NCBI GenBank assembly: GCA_963832245.1
Contig: CAWHTG010000004.1
Location: 372,001 to 436,000 of the forward strand
Direction: 5' to 3'
Origin: JABDBE01 sp963832245
Lineage (GTDB): Bacteria > Acidobacteriota > Terriglobia > Terriglobales > Acidobacteriaceae
Length of the DNA: 64,000 nucleotides
Shown here: positions 24,898 through 32,980 of the stretch, piece by piece
Layout: every line of letters begins with the position of its first letter
How positions within the stretch are numbered: the first letter of the stretch is position 1
The notes under the pieces: generated by a model
The model's input: the letters and a program-made list of their open reading frames with translations, nothing else
The model's database searches: none
What the model was told of the DNA's origin: nothing
Translations under genes and position numbers: made by a program

Positions 24898-26730
24898 TTG
24901 CTCGACGACAACACTCCCCATCACCCAGATTCATCCACCTCAACCATGACTGAAAACCCCGAGAGCCCGCAAGAAATTTCGACTCCGCAGGCTTCTGCTC
25001 ACGAACCGCAGCCAGCCGAAGCTCAGGACGAAAAACCCATTGCCGCCGCGGCTGACGACTTTGCGTCGGCCCTGGAGAACTTCACCACGGAAAGCGAAGA
25101 GGCCGTGCGCGAGGACAAGGTCCTCAAAGGCACCGTGTTGAAGCTCACCGGCACGCATGTTGTGGTAGACATCGGCGCCAAGTCCGAAGGCATGCTGCCC
25201 TTGGGCGAGGTGCTGGACTTCGAGGGCAAACCCAGGTTTCAGCCCGGCGACGAAATCGATGTCATGCGCGATAAGGGCGAGACTGAGGAAGGCTACATCA
25301 ACCTCTCTCACCAGAAGGCGCAGAAGCTGCGCGCCTGGGACGAGATTGAAAAGGCCTATAACGAGAAGAAGCCGATTCACGCAACCGTGGTGGAGCGCAT
25401 CAAGGGCGGTCTTACGGTAGACATTATGGGCGCGAGTGCGTTTCTTCCAGGCTCCCAGGCCGACCTGCGTCCAGCGCGCAATCTCGATGCGGTGAAGGGG
25501 AAGGTTCTCGAAGTTGCCATCATCAAGCTGAACAAAAAGCGTGGCAATATTGTGGTCTCGCGCAAACAGGTGCTGGAAGGCGAGCAGAGTGAAAAGCGAT
25601 CCAAGACGCTGGAACATCTGGAGGAAGGCTCGATCCTGACCGGTGTGGTCAAGAACCTGACAGAGTATGGCGCGTTTGTCGATCTCGGCGGCATCGACGG
25701 TTTGTTGCACATCACCGACATGTCTTGGGGACGCCTTACTCATCCCCGCGACCTGGTCAACGTAGGCGATCAGATTCAAGTGAAGGTGCTGAAGTTCGAC
25801 AAGGACAAGCAGCGCGTATCGCTGGGCTTCAAGCAGCTCACACCCGATCCGTGGCTGGATGCGGAACATCGTTATCCTGTGGGCGCGCACGTGAGTGGAC
25901 GCGTGATCAGCGTCACCGATTACGGCGCGTTTGTCGAGCTGGAGCAGGGCATTGAAGGGTTGGTACACGTCAGCGAAATGACCTGGTCCAAACGCATGAA
26001 GCATCCGTCCAAGCTCGTGAATGTTGGCGACCACGTTGACTGCGTGGTGCTGAACGTGCATCCGCAGGAGCGGCGGATTTCTCTCGGCATGCGGCAACTT
26101 TCGGCTAATCCCTGGGACGCTCTGCACGAGAAGTATCCGGTAGGCGCGACGGTCGAAGGCCGGGTACGAAACCTGACCGACTTCGGCGCATTTATCGAGA
26201 TCGAAGACGGGATCGATGGCCTAGTCCACGTCAGCAATTTGAGCTGGACCAAGCGGGTCAAGCATCCGTCAGAGATTTTGAAGAAGGGTGACCGCTTGAA
26301 AGCAGTCGTTTTGGCAATCGAGCCGGACAAGCGGCGGTTATCCTTGGGTGTGAAGCAGTTACAGCCGGATGTCTGGGAGAGCTTCTTCAGCCAGCACAAA
26401 GTCGGCGACGTCCTGCGCGGAAAGGTTTTGCGCGTAGCCAGTTTCGGCGCGTTCGTCGAAATCGCCGAGGGCATTGAAGGTCTTTGCCACAACTCGGAAG
26501 CGGTAGACGCCAATGGCCAGCCGTTGACCCTCGAGCCCGGGCAGGAGCACGACTTCAAAGTCATCAAAATGAATCAGGAAGAAAAGAAAGTCGGGCTCAG
26601 CATCAAGGCGGTCGGCGAGGAAGCCTCGCGTACCGAAGTGGAAGCTTACAAGCATCCGGTCTCGAGCACCGGCGGTTCTACCATCGGCGAACTGATGTCA
26701 TGGAAGCGCGCCGGTAGCGAGAACAACTAA
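24898..26730 (+). CDS. rpsA: 30S ribosomal protein S1
   Basis: S1 brings mRNA to the small subunit. Six S1 OB-fold repeats are readable, starting at about residues 75 (VLKGTVLKLTGTHVVVDIG), 165 (IHATVVERIKGGLTVDI), 240 (LTGVVKNLTEYGAFVDLGG), 325, 415 and 500, the last ending IEGLCHNSEA. The start is taken as the TTG at 24898 because AGAGAGG lies about nine bases upstream, whereas the in-frame ATG at 24946 has no ribosome site. The N-terminal 60 residues are acidic and low-complexity. At 610 residues it is somewhat longer than the E. coli protein (557). Confidence 0.95.
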   Translation: MLDDNTPHHPDSSTSTMTENPESPQEISTPQASAHEPQPAEAQDEKPIAAAADDFASALENFTTESEEAVREDKVLKGTVLKLTGTHVVVDIGAKSEGMLPLGEVLDFEGKPRFQPGDEIDVMRDKGETEEGYINLSHQKAQKLRAWDEIEKAYNEKKPIHATVVERIKGGLTVDIMGASAFLPGSQADLRPARNLDAVKGKVLEVAIIKLNKKRGNIVVSRKQVLEGEQSEKRSKTLEHLEEGSILTGVVKNLTEYGAFVDLGGIDGLLHITDMSWGRLTHPRDLVNVGDQIQVKVLKFDKDKQRVSLGFKQLTPDPWLDAEHRYPVGAHVSGRVISVTDYGAFVELEQGIEGLVHVSEMTWSKRMKHPSKLVNVGDHVDCVVLNVHPQERRISLGMRQLSANPWDALHEKYPVGATVEGRVRNLTDFGAFIEIEDGIDGLVHVSNLSWTKRVKHPSEILKKGDRLKAVVLAIEPDKRRLSLGVKQLQPDVWESFFSQHKVGDVLRGKVLRVASFGAFVEIAEGIEGLCHNSEAVDANGQPLTLEPGQEHDFKVIKMNQEEKKVGLSIKAVGEEASRTEVEAYKHPVSSTGGSTIGELMSWKRAGSENN

Positions 26731-26735
26731 AGCCA

Positions 26736-26763
26736 GTAGAGACGTAGCTAGCTACGTCTCTAC
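26736..26763. repeat. Perfect 28-bp palindrome, GTAGAGAC-type family, copy 2
   Basis: The left half GTAGAGACGTAGCT is the exact reverse complement of the right half AGCTACGTCTCTAC. It begins 6 bases after the rpsA stop and could also act as a transcript-end hairpin for rpsA, but there is no T-run. Confidence 0.8.
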
Positions 26764-26798
26764 AAACAGCGGACGAGCGTCCACCCTACACGGCATCC

Positions 26799-28496
26799 CT
26801 ACTGCAGCAGCCCGAACACTCCAACCCCGTTTGTAGTTCCTACGTACACCTTGCCGTTCGTGATCATCGGCGTGATGAACTTATTGCCCGTGCCGAACTG
26901 ATCCCGTCCTCCTGACGCCTGGTTGCTGTTGTATAGCTCACGCGAAAGATTAGTCGCGTCGTAAGCATGAAGAACTGCGGTGTTGCCGTTTTCCGCGGCC
27001 CAAAGGATCGCATTGCTCGTTCCATTGGCGGAGATGCTCGGAGTCGCGCCAGGGTAGCCGAAAGTATTGCCGGTCTGCGACGCGGGGGTGAGTGCGAGTT
27101 GCGCGTTGCTGATGGCAAAAGCCTTGATGTTATCCCCTACCGCCCCGTAGTAAACCGTATTGTTGAAGTAGGCGGGCATCGAAAATATTGAATTAGACAA
27201 AGCACCTTGGATTTCTTGATAGATATTGTTTTGGCTGGGATTAAATTTTCCCATCGCGTCGCGGTCGACCACATAGATATTCAAGTCCTTACCCGCGCCG
27301 ACCGCAATGTGCCGTGTGTGGCCCAAGCTGTCTGTCAAATCAGGCAACACCAGCGCTCCCCCGGAGCCAAGGTCCGTATCCGAACCGTTTTCTGCGCCTT
27401 GGTTGAACATTTCAAAATAGTCAGCTACCGCTAACGCATGGTTTGCAGTCGAGATCTTAAGAAAGGCATTTCCAAAATCGCCCTGGCTGGGAAACCCGTT
27501 GCCGTCGAGCGCGGCGTCAAAGGTGCCGTTCGCGTCCAGCAGGAAGATGTTTCCGGTGGTATCGGCGGCAAGCCCCGCACCACTCATCCAGACAGAACCT
27601 TCATTGCCATTCGGCGTGACATTCAACACGCTGACCTGCGCCAGCGTGGATTGATCGAAGCCCATGATCCAGCCCGTGTACGGGCGAAAGTCACAATGGG
27701 AGGTCCATCCCGTGTAGATCACGCCGTTCAGCAAAAGCAGCCCCGCTCGTTCGGCGTATTGCCCGGGGGCAAAAATTACCCTTCCTCCCGAGCTGTTGTC
27801 GCCAGTTCCCGGAAACGAAGCCTGAATATCTTGCGGGCCGCCAAACTCTTCCGCACCGGTAGTAACGTCGAGGGCGTGGAGGCGCTGATGGTAATTTCCT
27901 GCTCCATCCTTCGACATTGCGACCACGTAAATCGTGCCATGCGGGCCCGCCTTTTGGTCGATAACGGGGGTCGAGGTAACGCCAATTTCCGGCGTTATCT
28001 GGCCGCAACCGTGATCGTCGCTCGTGGTTTCGCCAGCAGCCAGCATTGAGACTTGCCAAAGAAGCGCACCGGTGTCGGCATCGAAGCCGTAGACGCTGGC
28101 GTGCTCCGTTTCCACGTATAGCACGTTATGCGTCCCGTGGTTGGGAACGTTTAGTTGGGTGAGATAAAGCGGCTGGGCATCCACTTTCCCATCCACACTG
28201 ATGACAAACAGCTTGCCAAACCTGGAAGAGTTGACATTGCTGGGCGTAAGAATGGTTTCTGTAAGATTCTGTCCGCTGCGAGCGTTGTCGTTGTGATACG
28301 TGGTCACGTTGGTTCCATTCGTGCCGGGCGGCGGAGGTGGTGGCGGCGCCTGCTTTACTGGCGAGCTCCCATTGCAGCTCACCAGATGCAGACCTAAGAC
28401 CGCAACCAAGACGACTGCGCCGAAAACACTAAAGCCAACCAAGCCGAGATTTTGCTCCGGACTTTTGAGCATTGCCTGAATCCGCTTCAAAATCAT
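26799..28496 (-). CDS. PQQ-like beta-propeller protein, membrane-anchored
   Basis: The N-terminus has a hydrophobic segment ending AVLGLHLVSCNGSSP, then a run of eight prolines and a long repeat region of the quinoprotein/WD-like propeller type (LYVETEHASVYGFDADTGAL, LYLTQLNVPN, IYVVDRDAMGKFNP, AILWAAENGNTAVLHAYDA). The Cys in VSCNGS could be a lipidation site. The frame is open to 28733, but GGGGGGACG directly before the ATG at 28496 gives MILKRIQAMLK and a sensible anchor. No PQQ-ligand set is evident, so it is likely structural or binding. Confidence 0.72.
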   Translation of the reverse strand: MILKRIQAMLKSPEQNLGLVGFSVFGAVVLVAVLGLHLVSCNGSSPVKQAPPPPPPPGTNGTNVTTYHNDNARSGQNLTETILTPSNVNSSRFGKLFVISVDGKVDAQPLYLTQLNVPNHGTHNVLYVETEHASVYGFDADTGALLWQVSMLAAGETTSDDHGCGQITPEIGVTSTPVIDQKAGPHGTIYVVAMSKDGAGNYHQRLHALDVTTGAEEFGGPQDIQASFPGTGDNSSGGRVIFAPGQYAERAGLLLLNGVIYTGWTSHCDFRPYTGWIMGFDQSTLAQVSVLNVTPNGNEGSVWMSGAGLAADTTGNIFLLDANGTFDAALDGNGFPSQGDFGNAFLKISTANHALAVADYFEMFNQGAENGSDTDLGSGGALVLPDLTDSLGHTRHIAVGAGKDLNIYVVDRDAMGKFNPSQNNIYQEIQGALSNSIFSMPAYFNNTVYYGAVGDNIKAFAISNAQLALTPASQTGNTFGYPGATPSISANGTSNAILWAAENGNTAVLHAYDATNLSRELYNSNQASGGRDQFGTGNKFITPMITNGKVYVGTTNGVGVFGLLQ

Positions 28497-28619
28497 CGTC
28501 CCCCCAAATTCGCCGCCTTGAACTCTAATGGTAAACCTCGATTCCTTGAAGAATGTCACAAACCAAATCTCGCACCTTTGACTCAGGCTATGATTATCGC
28601 TAAGTGTTAAGGAGACCCG

Positions 28620-29489
28620 CTGGACGCTCGGCCCGCAATCCGCAACCTCAACTATGTTGTTGGATCGGTCTGGCACGATGAGTCCAACCGGCGAGTGCGG
28701 CTGCGCCGCTTGTTCATGGCCGGGGGTTGGCAAGTCTGGAAGCGGCTAGTCCGAACTCCACTGGTTGTTCCGCTCTTTAATGGATTCCAGTTTCGCGCCT
28801 ATCCCGACTGTTACCTTTCGTCGGCTGTGCTTTATTCGCGGATTCCGAATTTCAAGTGCCTGTCGTTCCTGAGAAGACATATCGAAAAAGGCACCTTTCT
28901 CGATATTGGAGCCAACGTCGGGCTGGTCAGTCTTCTCTTGGCCGACAGGATCCAGCATGCGATTTTGTTCGAACCAAACCCCATCGCGGCGGCCCGGGCG
29001 CGCGAGAACATGGCCCTCAATCAACTCGGCTTCGAGGTGCAGGAACTTGCCTTGTCCGACCAGCGCGGAGTTGTGGAGCTGGAGAATGCGGGAGGGGTGG
29101 ATTCGTGCAATCGCATTGTGGCCGGCTTCACCACGACGGTCCCAACCATCTCCGTACCACGCAATACCCTGGACAGCTTTCTAGCGGAGCGAGGTGCTCT
29201 GCTGGCTCCCGTTTCAGTAGTCAAGATCGATGTTGAGGGACACGAGAACTGCGTGTTGCGCGGAATGTTGAGCTTGCTGGAAAATCATCGTCCCAGGTTG
29301 GTGATGTTCGAATATCTGCAGCGAACGAATCTCGCGGAAGCGCTACAACTTTTTTCCCGAGTGGGCTATCGCGTGATGGAACTCAACGCGGGAGGAGCAG
29401 CGTGGGCCACCCTGCAAACGTCGCCCTTGCAAGACCTCTTTGCCTGTCCCCAAGAATTGGCCGCCGAATTTATGTCTTCGCCAGATTAA
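28620..29489 (+). CDS. FkbM-family methyltransferase, probable CTG start
   Basis: The SAM-binding motif I is FLDIGANVGLVSLLLAD, followed by FEPNPIAAARARENM and KIDVEGHENCVLRGM, the FkbM signature in which the acidic loop contacts SAM. FkbM enzymes O-methylate sugars or polyketides. The first standard start is GTG at 28695 without a ribosome site, but the frame is open to 28611, and AAGGAG lies five bases before a CTG at 28620. Translation from there gives DARPAIRNLNYVVGSVWHDE before NRRVRLRRLFMAGGWQVWKR; the NRxxRLRxLxxxxxWQ block is a common FkbM N-terminus, so the extension is probably translated. Length would be 289 residues. Confidence 0.8.
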   Translation: MDARPAIRNLNYVVGSVWHDESNRRVRLRRLFMAGGWQVWKRLVRTPLVVPLFNGFQFRAYPDCYLSSAVLYSRIPNFKCLSFLRRHIEKGTFLDIGANVGLVSLLLADRIQHAILFEPNPIAAARARENMALNQLGFEVQELALSDQRGVVELENAGGVDSCNRIVAGFTTTVPTISVPRNTLDSFLAERGALLAPVSVVKIDVEGHENCVLRGMLSLLENHRPRLVMFEYLQRTNLAEALQLFSRVGYRVMELNAGGAAWATLQTSPLQDLFACPQELAAEFMSSPD

Positions 29490-29511
29490 CTTCGAGCAAC
29501 CTGTCCACCAA

Positions 29512-29874
29512 TTACTTCAGATCAATCCGCAGGACAATGTTCACGATCTTTCGATCATCGAATTGACTGACTGTCTTGTTGTCGCTCTTCTGGCCTTTGT
29601 ACTGCGCGTACACCTCGTAGTCGATATTCGGCGAAAGCTCTGGGAAGTGGTACGACCCGTCGGCGCCGACGATGTAACTCTTCACCGCCCTGGTGCGCGT
29701 GTTGGCGAGGTAAACGACAGCATTCGGTAGAGGATTATCGTGCCGATCGAGCACCTTGCCCGTCAGCATGCGGCCGACAGTTTCCTTGTCCTTGTCTTTA
29801 TCTTTGGCGTGGGCAGTTGCAACCGCAGCCAAGCCGAGAAGGACCACCAGGGCCACAGCTCCATACTTTTTCAT
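29512..29874 (-). CDS. Small secreted protein with carboxypeptidase-regulatory-like domain
   Basis: A signal peptide (VALVVLLGLAAVATAHA) and a charged run KDKDKDKE precede one carboxypeptidase regulatory-like beta sandwich: GKVLDRHDNPLPNAVVYLAN, GADGSYHFPELSPNIDYEVY and a final strand NIVLRIDLK. AAGGAA precedes the ATG. Such domains are usually fused to TonB-dependent receptors in Acidobacteriota; here it stands alone at 120 residues. It could be an exported binding module. The next gene downstream is convergent. Confidence 0.78.
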   Translation of the reverse strand: MKKYGAVALVVLLGLAAVATAHAKDKDKDKETVGRMLTGKVLDRHDNPLPNAVVYLANTRTRAVKSYIVGADGSYHFPELSPNIDYEVYAQYKGQKSDNKTVSQFDDRKIVNIVLRIDLK

Positions 29875-29921
29875 AGGGTTCCTTCTTCTAAGCTTATCGG
29901 CAACTGGTTTCGGGCATGTTG

Positions 29922-30305
29922 TTATTTCAGATGCAATCCAGTGTCAACCCGCTCATCCGCCTCTACGTGCACTTTCACCTCATCCCCCTGCAACGGATTG
30001 CCACTCGCAGATTTGTGACCCTTCGTATCGGCCCAGACCACATAGTCCTGCTTTCCCGCTGGCACGCGCTGGGCGAACTCGCCATTATGATCGGAATACA
30101 GTTCCCAGCGGGCCTTCTTTTCGTTCTCGCGGCGAATCTTGACCTTCACGGCGTAAACCGGGTGATCATCCGGACCCCACACCGTGCCGAAGATCACAGC
30201 ATAAGGTTTCTCGTGCTTGTTTTCTGCGGGCCAGAAGTTCTCCGCCGCTGCGGCGAATCTGCCGACACCGACCACTGCGGAGACACACAGCCCGAGAAGC
30301 GCCAT
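29922..30305 (-). CDS. Small secreted beta-sandwich protein, related in layout to the preceding gene
   Basis: The frame extends to 30416 and into the zinc-ribbon gene, but the ATG at 30305 starts directly at a signal peptide (MALLGLCVSAVVGVGRFAAA). The mature part has FGTVWGPDDHPVYAVKVKIR, SDHNGEFAQRVPAGKQDYVV and an end VDTGLHLK, the same order of strands as a carboxypeptidase-regulatory-like domain. It lies 48 bases upstream of the 120-residue secreted protein, on the same strand, so the two may work together or be ancient duplicates. Confidence 0.65.
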   Translation of the reverse strand: MALLGLCVSAVVGVGRFAAAAENFWPAENKHEKPYAVIFGTVWGPDDHPVYAVKVKIRRENEKKARWELYSDHNGEFAQRVPAGKQDYVVWADTKGHKSASGNPLQGDEVKVHVEADERVDTGLHLK

Positions 30306-30360
30306 TCGATAAGCAGGGCCGAGGTAGAAGTTTAACGGGCGGGGAGGAGCAGTGCGGGAC

Positions 30361-30567
30361 TTAGAGATCACTGTCTTCGATTTCCTCTTCCTCGTCCTCC
30401 TCGTAGACCTCCTCATCCACGGGCTTCAGCTCAATGGGGCTAACCGTAATTATTTCGAAGTCAGTGCCGCATTCAGGGCAAGAGACGATTTCTCCCTCAT
30501 CGACCTCATCTTCTTCTATATCGAGATCGGTTTCGCATTCCGGACAATGAACCACAAAGGCCTCCAT
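30361..30567 (-). CDS. LysW-like zinc-ribbon protein with acidic tail
   Basis: The 68-residue protein has two CPEC knuckles (HCPECETDLDIEEDEVDEGE and SCPECGTDFEIITVSPIEL), as in LysW, the carrier protein that holds the amino group during lysine or arginine synthesis through alpha-aminoadipate. However, the true LysW tail EDWGE, whose last Glu is the attachment site, is absent; here the tail is EEEEIEDSDL. No lysX, lysZ or lysY gene is near. AAGGAG lies ten bases before the ATG. It is likely a LysW-fold protein with another role. Confidence 0.72.
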   Translation of the reverse strand: MEAFVVHCPECETDLDIEEDEVDEGEIVSCPECGTDFEIITVSPIELKPVDEEVYEEDEEEEIEDSDL

Positions 30568-30909
30568 TCAATTAGGACTCCTTGTTAATATTTAGTGTCT
30601 CTTGAGGCGAAGGTCAAGTGCTCGACGCCGAAAAGCTGGCCAGCCGCCATGGAAATCTTGGCTGGCGGCTATTCTGTGAATTGCTATGAAACTCCAACGC
30701 TATGGCGGAGCGCATTCTCTAAACTGCGACCCCGGCCGGCTGGTCCGCAGCAGCGCGTACGTCGCGCTTGCCGGAGCCTCGCGGTGACCCCGCTCCCGCA
30801 GCGATAAATCGCCAACCTGTTAGAATTGTCGGGATAGCCTGCCTTATTTGAAGGCAATGGTTGTCAGCCCCCACTGGCAACTGGCTACCGGGAACTGGCA
30901 ACTGCTTTT
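30568..30909. other. Spacer between divergent zinc-ribbon and rhomboid genes
   Basis: This 342-base stretch has no supported gene. AGCCGCCA (30642-30649) pairs with TGGCGGCT (30663-30670), a hairpin around a 13-base loop. Close to the rhomboid start, ACTGGCAACTGGC and AACTGGCAACTGC (30873-30905) form degenerate direct repeats that overlap the place where a ribosome site would be expected. Confidence 0.5.
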
Positions 30910-31767
30910 ATGTATCGCGGACGAAGCCTTTCGCTGAGTTTGCCTCCCTTCACCAAGGCCGTGAAGTGGCTCATCCTCATCAATGCCGCAGTCTACCTGC
31001 TGCTCACCCTGCTGCAAGTCTTCGTCCCCGATCTCGGTTTCGAGGCCGTCCACTTGCTTGGCCTGGTCCCGTACCTGGTCGCGCACGGCGCCATCTGGCA
31101 GTTAGTCACCTATTCCTTCGTGCATGCAGGACTCTTTCACCTGCTGTTCAACATGCTCGCCCTTTGGATGTTTGGCGCGCAGTTTGAATCCGATTGGGGC
31201 AGGAAGCAGTTTCTGGAATTCTACTTCTTTTGCGTGATAGGAGCGGCGCTCACCACAGTAGCAGTTTCCTACTCTCATTTCGGTGGAGTGACGCCGCGAA
31301 CTACCACCGTGGGCGCGTCGGGAGGAATCTACGGCATCCTGATGGCATTTGCGATGCTCTACGGCGATCGCGAAATTATGCTGTTTCCGCTGCCTTTTTC
31401 CATTCGCGCCAAATATTTTGTGGCCGCCATCGCATTTGTCGCCCTGATAGGCGCGATCGGCGCGGCTGCGCCCGGCCGCGGAGAAGCCGTCGCCTACTTC
31501 GCTCATCTCGGTGGACTGCTCTTCGGCTTCCTGTACCTGAAATTTCTGCCCAAACGCGGTCTCTCGTTCGGTGCATCGAAACGTTATTTCAGCGTCCGGA
31601 ATTCCTATTACCGCTGGAAGCGCCGCCGGGCCGCACGCAAATTCGAAGTTTTCATGCGCAAGCAGAATCGCACCGTGAGTGGAACCTTCGACGAAAACGG
31701 CAACTACATTCCGCCCGATGAGATAGACAAAAAAAATGGCGGCTCGAAATCCGGCTGGGTGAATTAA
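30910..31767 (+). CDS. Rhomboid-family intramembrane serine protease
   Basis: The protein cleaves membrane-embedded substrates. Six spans are visible with the family features FHLLFNMLALWMFG (loop/TM2), the nucleophile TTTVGASGGIYGIL (Ser about residue 139) and the catalytic His in AYFAHLGGLLFGF. The C-terminal 85 residues are cytosolic and strongly basic (YRWKRRRAARKFEVFMRKQN). Length is 285. No proper ribosome site precedes the ATG. It ends beside a triple hairpin. Confidence 0.92.
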   Translation: MYRGRSLSLSLPPFTKAVKWLILINAAVYLLLTLLQVFVPDLGFEAVHLLGLVPYLVAHGAIWQLVTYSFVHAGLFHLLFNMLALWMFGAQFESDWGRKQFLEFYFFCVIGAALTTVAVSYSHFGGVTPRTTTVGASGGIYGILMAFAMLYGDREIMLFPLPFSIRAKYFVAAIAFVALIGAIGAAAPGRGEAVAYFAHLGGLLFGFLYLKFLPKRGLSFGASKRYFSVRNSYYRWKRRRAARKFEVFMRKQNRTVSGTFDENGNYIPPDEIDKKNGGSKSGWVN

Positions 31768-31782
31768 GCAATACACACGTAG

Positions 31783-31844
31783 ACCCGGACGCCCTCGTCC
31801 GGGTCGTCGAGCAAAGCTCGACAGGAGTCGTGGCCAGACACGAC
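31783..31844. repeat. Triple-hairpin repeat between convergent genes, CG-CCCT-CG family
   Basis: Three adjacent stems: ACCCGGACG/CGTCCGGGT with loop CCCT (31783-31804), GTCGAGC/GCTCGAC with loop AAA (31806-31822), and GTCGTG/CACGAC (31827-31844). The first two stems have the same layout as the elements in the rplA and rplK spacers. Confidence 0.75.
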
Positions 31845-31876
31845 GTTACTTATTTGCGGAACAATTTGTGGCAGCC

Positions 31877-32566
31877 TCAATCAAAGAACCTCTGAAACTC
31901 CGCGAGCACGAGTGCGGGCAATTCATCCTGCCTTGCCTTGCCCTTAAATCCAAGGTCGTGACCCGCACCCTCGACCAGCAGCAGCCGCGTCTTGGCCCGA
32001 ATCAGACTCAGGGCTGAGCCGATTTCCTGCGGCGACCCGAACGGATCACTCGTCCCCTGCACAAAGAGCGCAGGGGTCTGTAATTGGGGAAGGTGCTGGA
32101 TGCGAAGCTGATCGGGCTTGCGCGGCGGATGCAACGGGTACGAGAGCAGCAACAACCCCTCGGCCACTCCAGGCTGGTCCGCACATAGCATCGTCGCCTG
32201 CCGTCCTCCATAGGAGTGTCCGCCGAGAAACATTCGTCCCGACACCAGCTTGCGAAGAGCGGTGACGGCATTCTTCAGACCCTCGCGGTCGCGAGCAGCA
32301 TCCCCCGGCCGAGGTGGACCATAGGGCCGGCTTTGGCGATAAGGCAGATCACAGCGCAGGACCGTTGTGCCCGACGCAGCAAAGGCCTCCGCCAAGGCCA
32401 GCAGCAGCGGAGCCCGCGAATTCGATCCAGCGCCGTGAGTCAGAACCAGGCCGTCCACGGCGGACGCGGCAGGCCGATGAATGAATCCGCGCACGTTGGG
32501 TTCCACTGATGTATCGACGAAGGGTTCGTGGCTCGGCGTCATGATTGGCTGATCTACTGGAGACAC
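31877..32566 (-). CDS. Alpha/beta hydrolase (KANL3/TEX30-like, dienelactone hydrolase fold)
   Basis: The 229-residue protein shows the small-hydrolase layout: LTHGAGSNSRAPLLLALAEA (oxyanion strand), the nucleophile elbow GGHSYGGRQA (Ser about residue 115), the acid region FVQGTSDPFGS and the final histidine EGAGHDLG. This set with HGAG and GGHSYGG is the YcjY/TEX30 type, substrate unknown. It has no signal peptide. The ABM gene lies upstream on the same strand. Confidence 0.85.
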   Translation of the reverse strand: MSPVDQPIMTPSHEPFVDTSVEPNVRGFIHRPAASAVDGLVLTHGAGSNSRAPLLLALAEAFAASGTTVLRCDLPYRQSRPYGPPRPGDAARDREGLKNAVTALRKLVSGRMFLGGHSYGGRQATMLCADQPGVAEGLLLLSYPLHPPRKPDQLRIQHLPQLQTPALFVQGTSDPFGSPQEIGSALSLIRAKTRLLLVEGAGHDLGFKGKARQDELPALVLAEFQRFFD

Positions 32567-32608
32567 AAACGTCAGTATGCCTTCTCTTGGAGGGAGAAAT
32601 GAAAAAAA

Positions 32609-32914
32609 TTATGCTCGAGGGGCTAAAGCTTCTTCGAGGGTTTCATAAATCTTGACTGTTCGGATCTCTTGCGCGAGTTTGGCCCAGCAGCGCAATACTT
32701 CGGGATCTTCCAGGGCAGCGCGTCGAGCCGCTTCGGATTTCCAGTAGCGCAGCAAAATGTATTCGTTGCCTGCTTTGGTATCGCGATAAAGCAAGTCGCG
32801 GCTATACCCGCCGGTCGAGAGAGCCGCGATTAGAGCTCGCATAGTGAGCAACGTAGCTTCCTCATTTCCCGACAAGGGCTGGAAGATGGCGATCGAAAAT
32901 ATTTCCTGCGACAT
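32609..32914 (-). CDS. ABM-type (antibiotic biosynthesis monooxygenase-like) small protein
   Basis: The 101-residue protein is a ferredoxin-like fold of the ABM superfamily: FSIAIFQPLSGNEEATLLTM on strand one, YILLRYWKSEAARRAAL on the later strand and a helix EVLRCWAKLAQEI. Such dimers include quinol and heme monooxygenases but also non-enzymatic members; no catalytic residue can be pinned. It lies 42 bases upstream of the hydrolase on the same strand. Confidence 0.75.
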   Translation of the reverse strand: MSQEIFSIAIFQPLSGNEEATLLTMRALIAALSTGGYSRDLLYRDTKAGNEYILLRYWKSEAARRAALEDPEVLRCWAKLAQEIRTVKIYETLEEALAPRA

Positions 32915-32980
32915 GAGGATTATTGCCTCCAGCGCATCAGACTATGGTCTTTTTAGATTGAGTTGCACGCGCGTCCACGC

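Noticed and set aside
24940..26127. 395-codon minus-strand frame opposite rpsA
   Set aside because: Antisense shadow of a repeat-rich ribosomal gene; its His/Leu-rich composition mirrors the S1 codons.
30361..30567. Assignment as true LysW for lysine synthesis
   Set aside because: The EDWGE tail is missing and no pathway gene is near.
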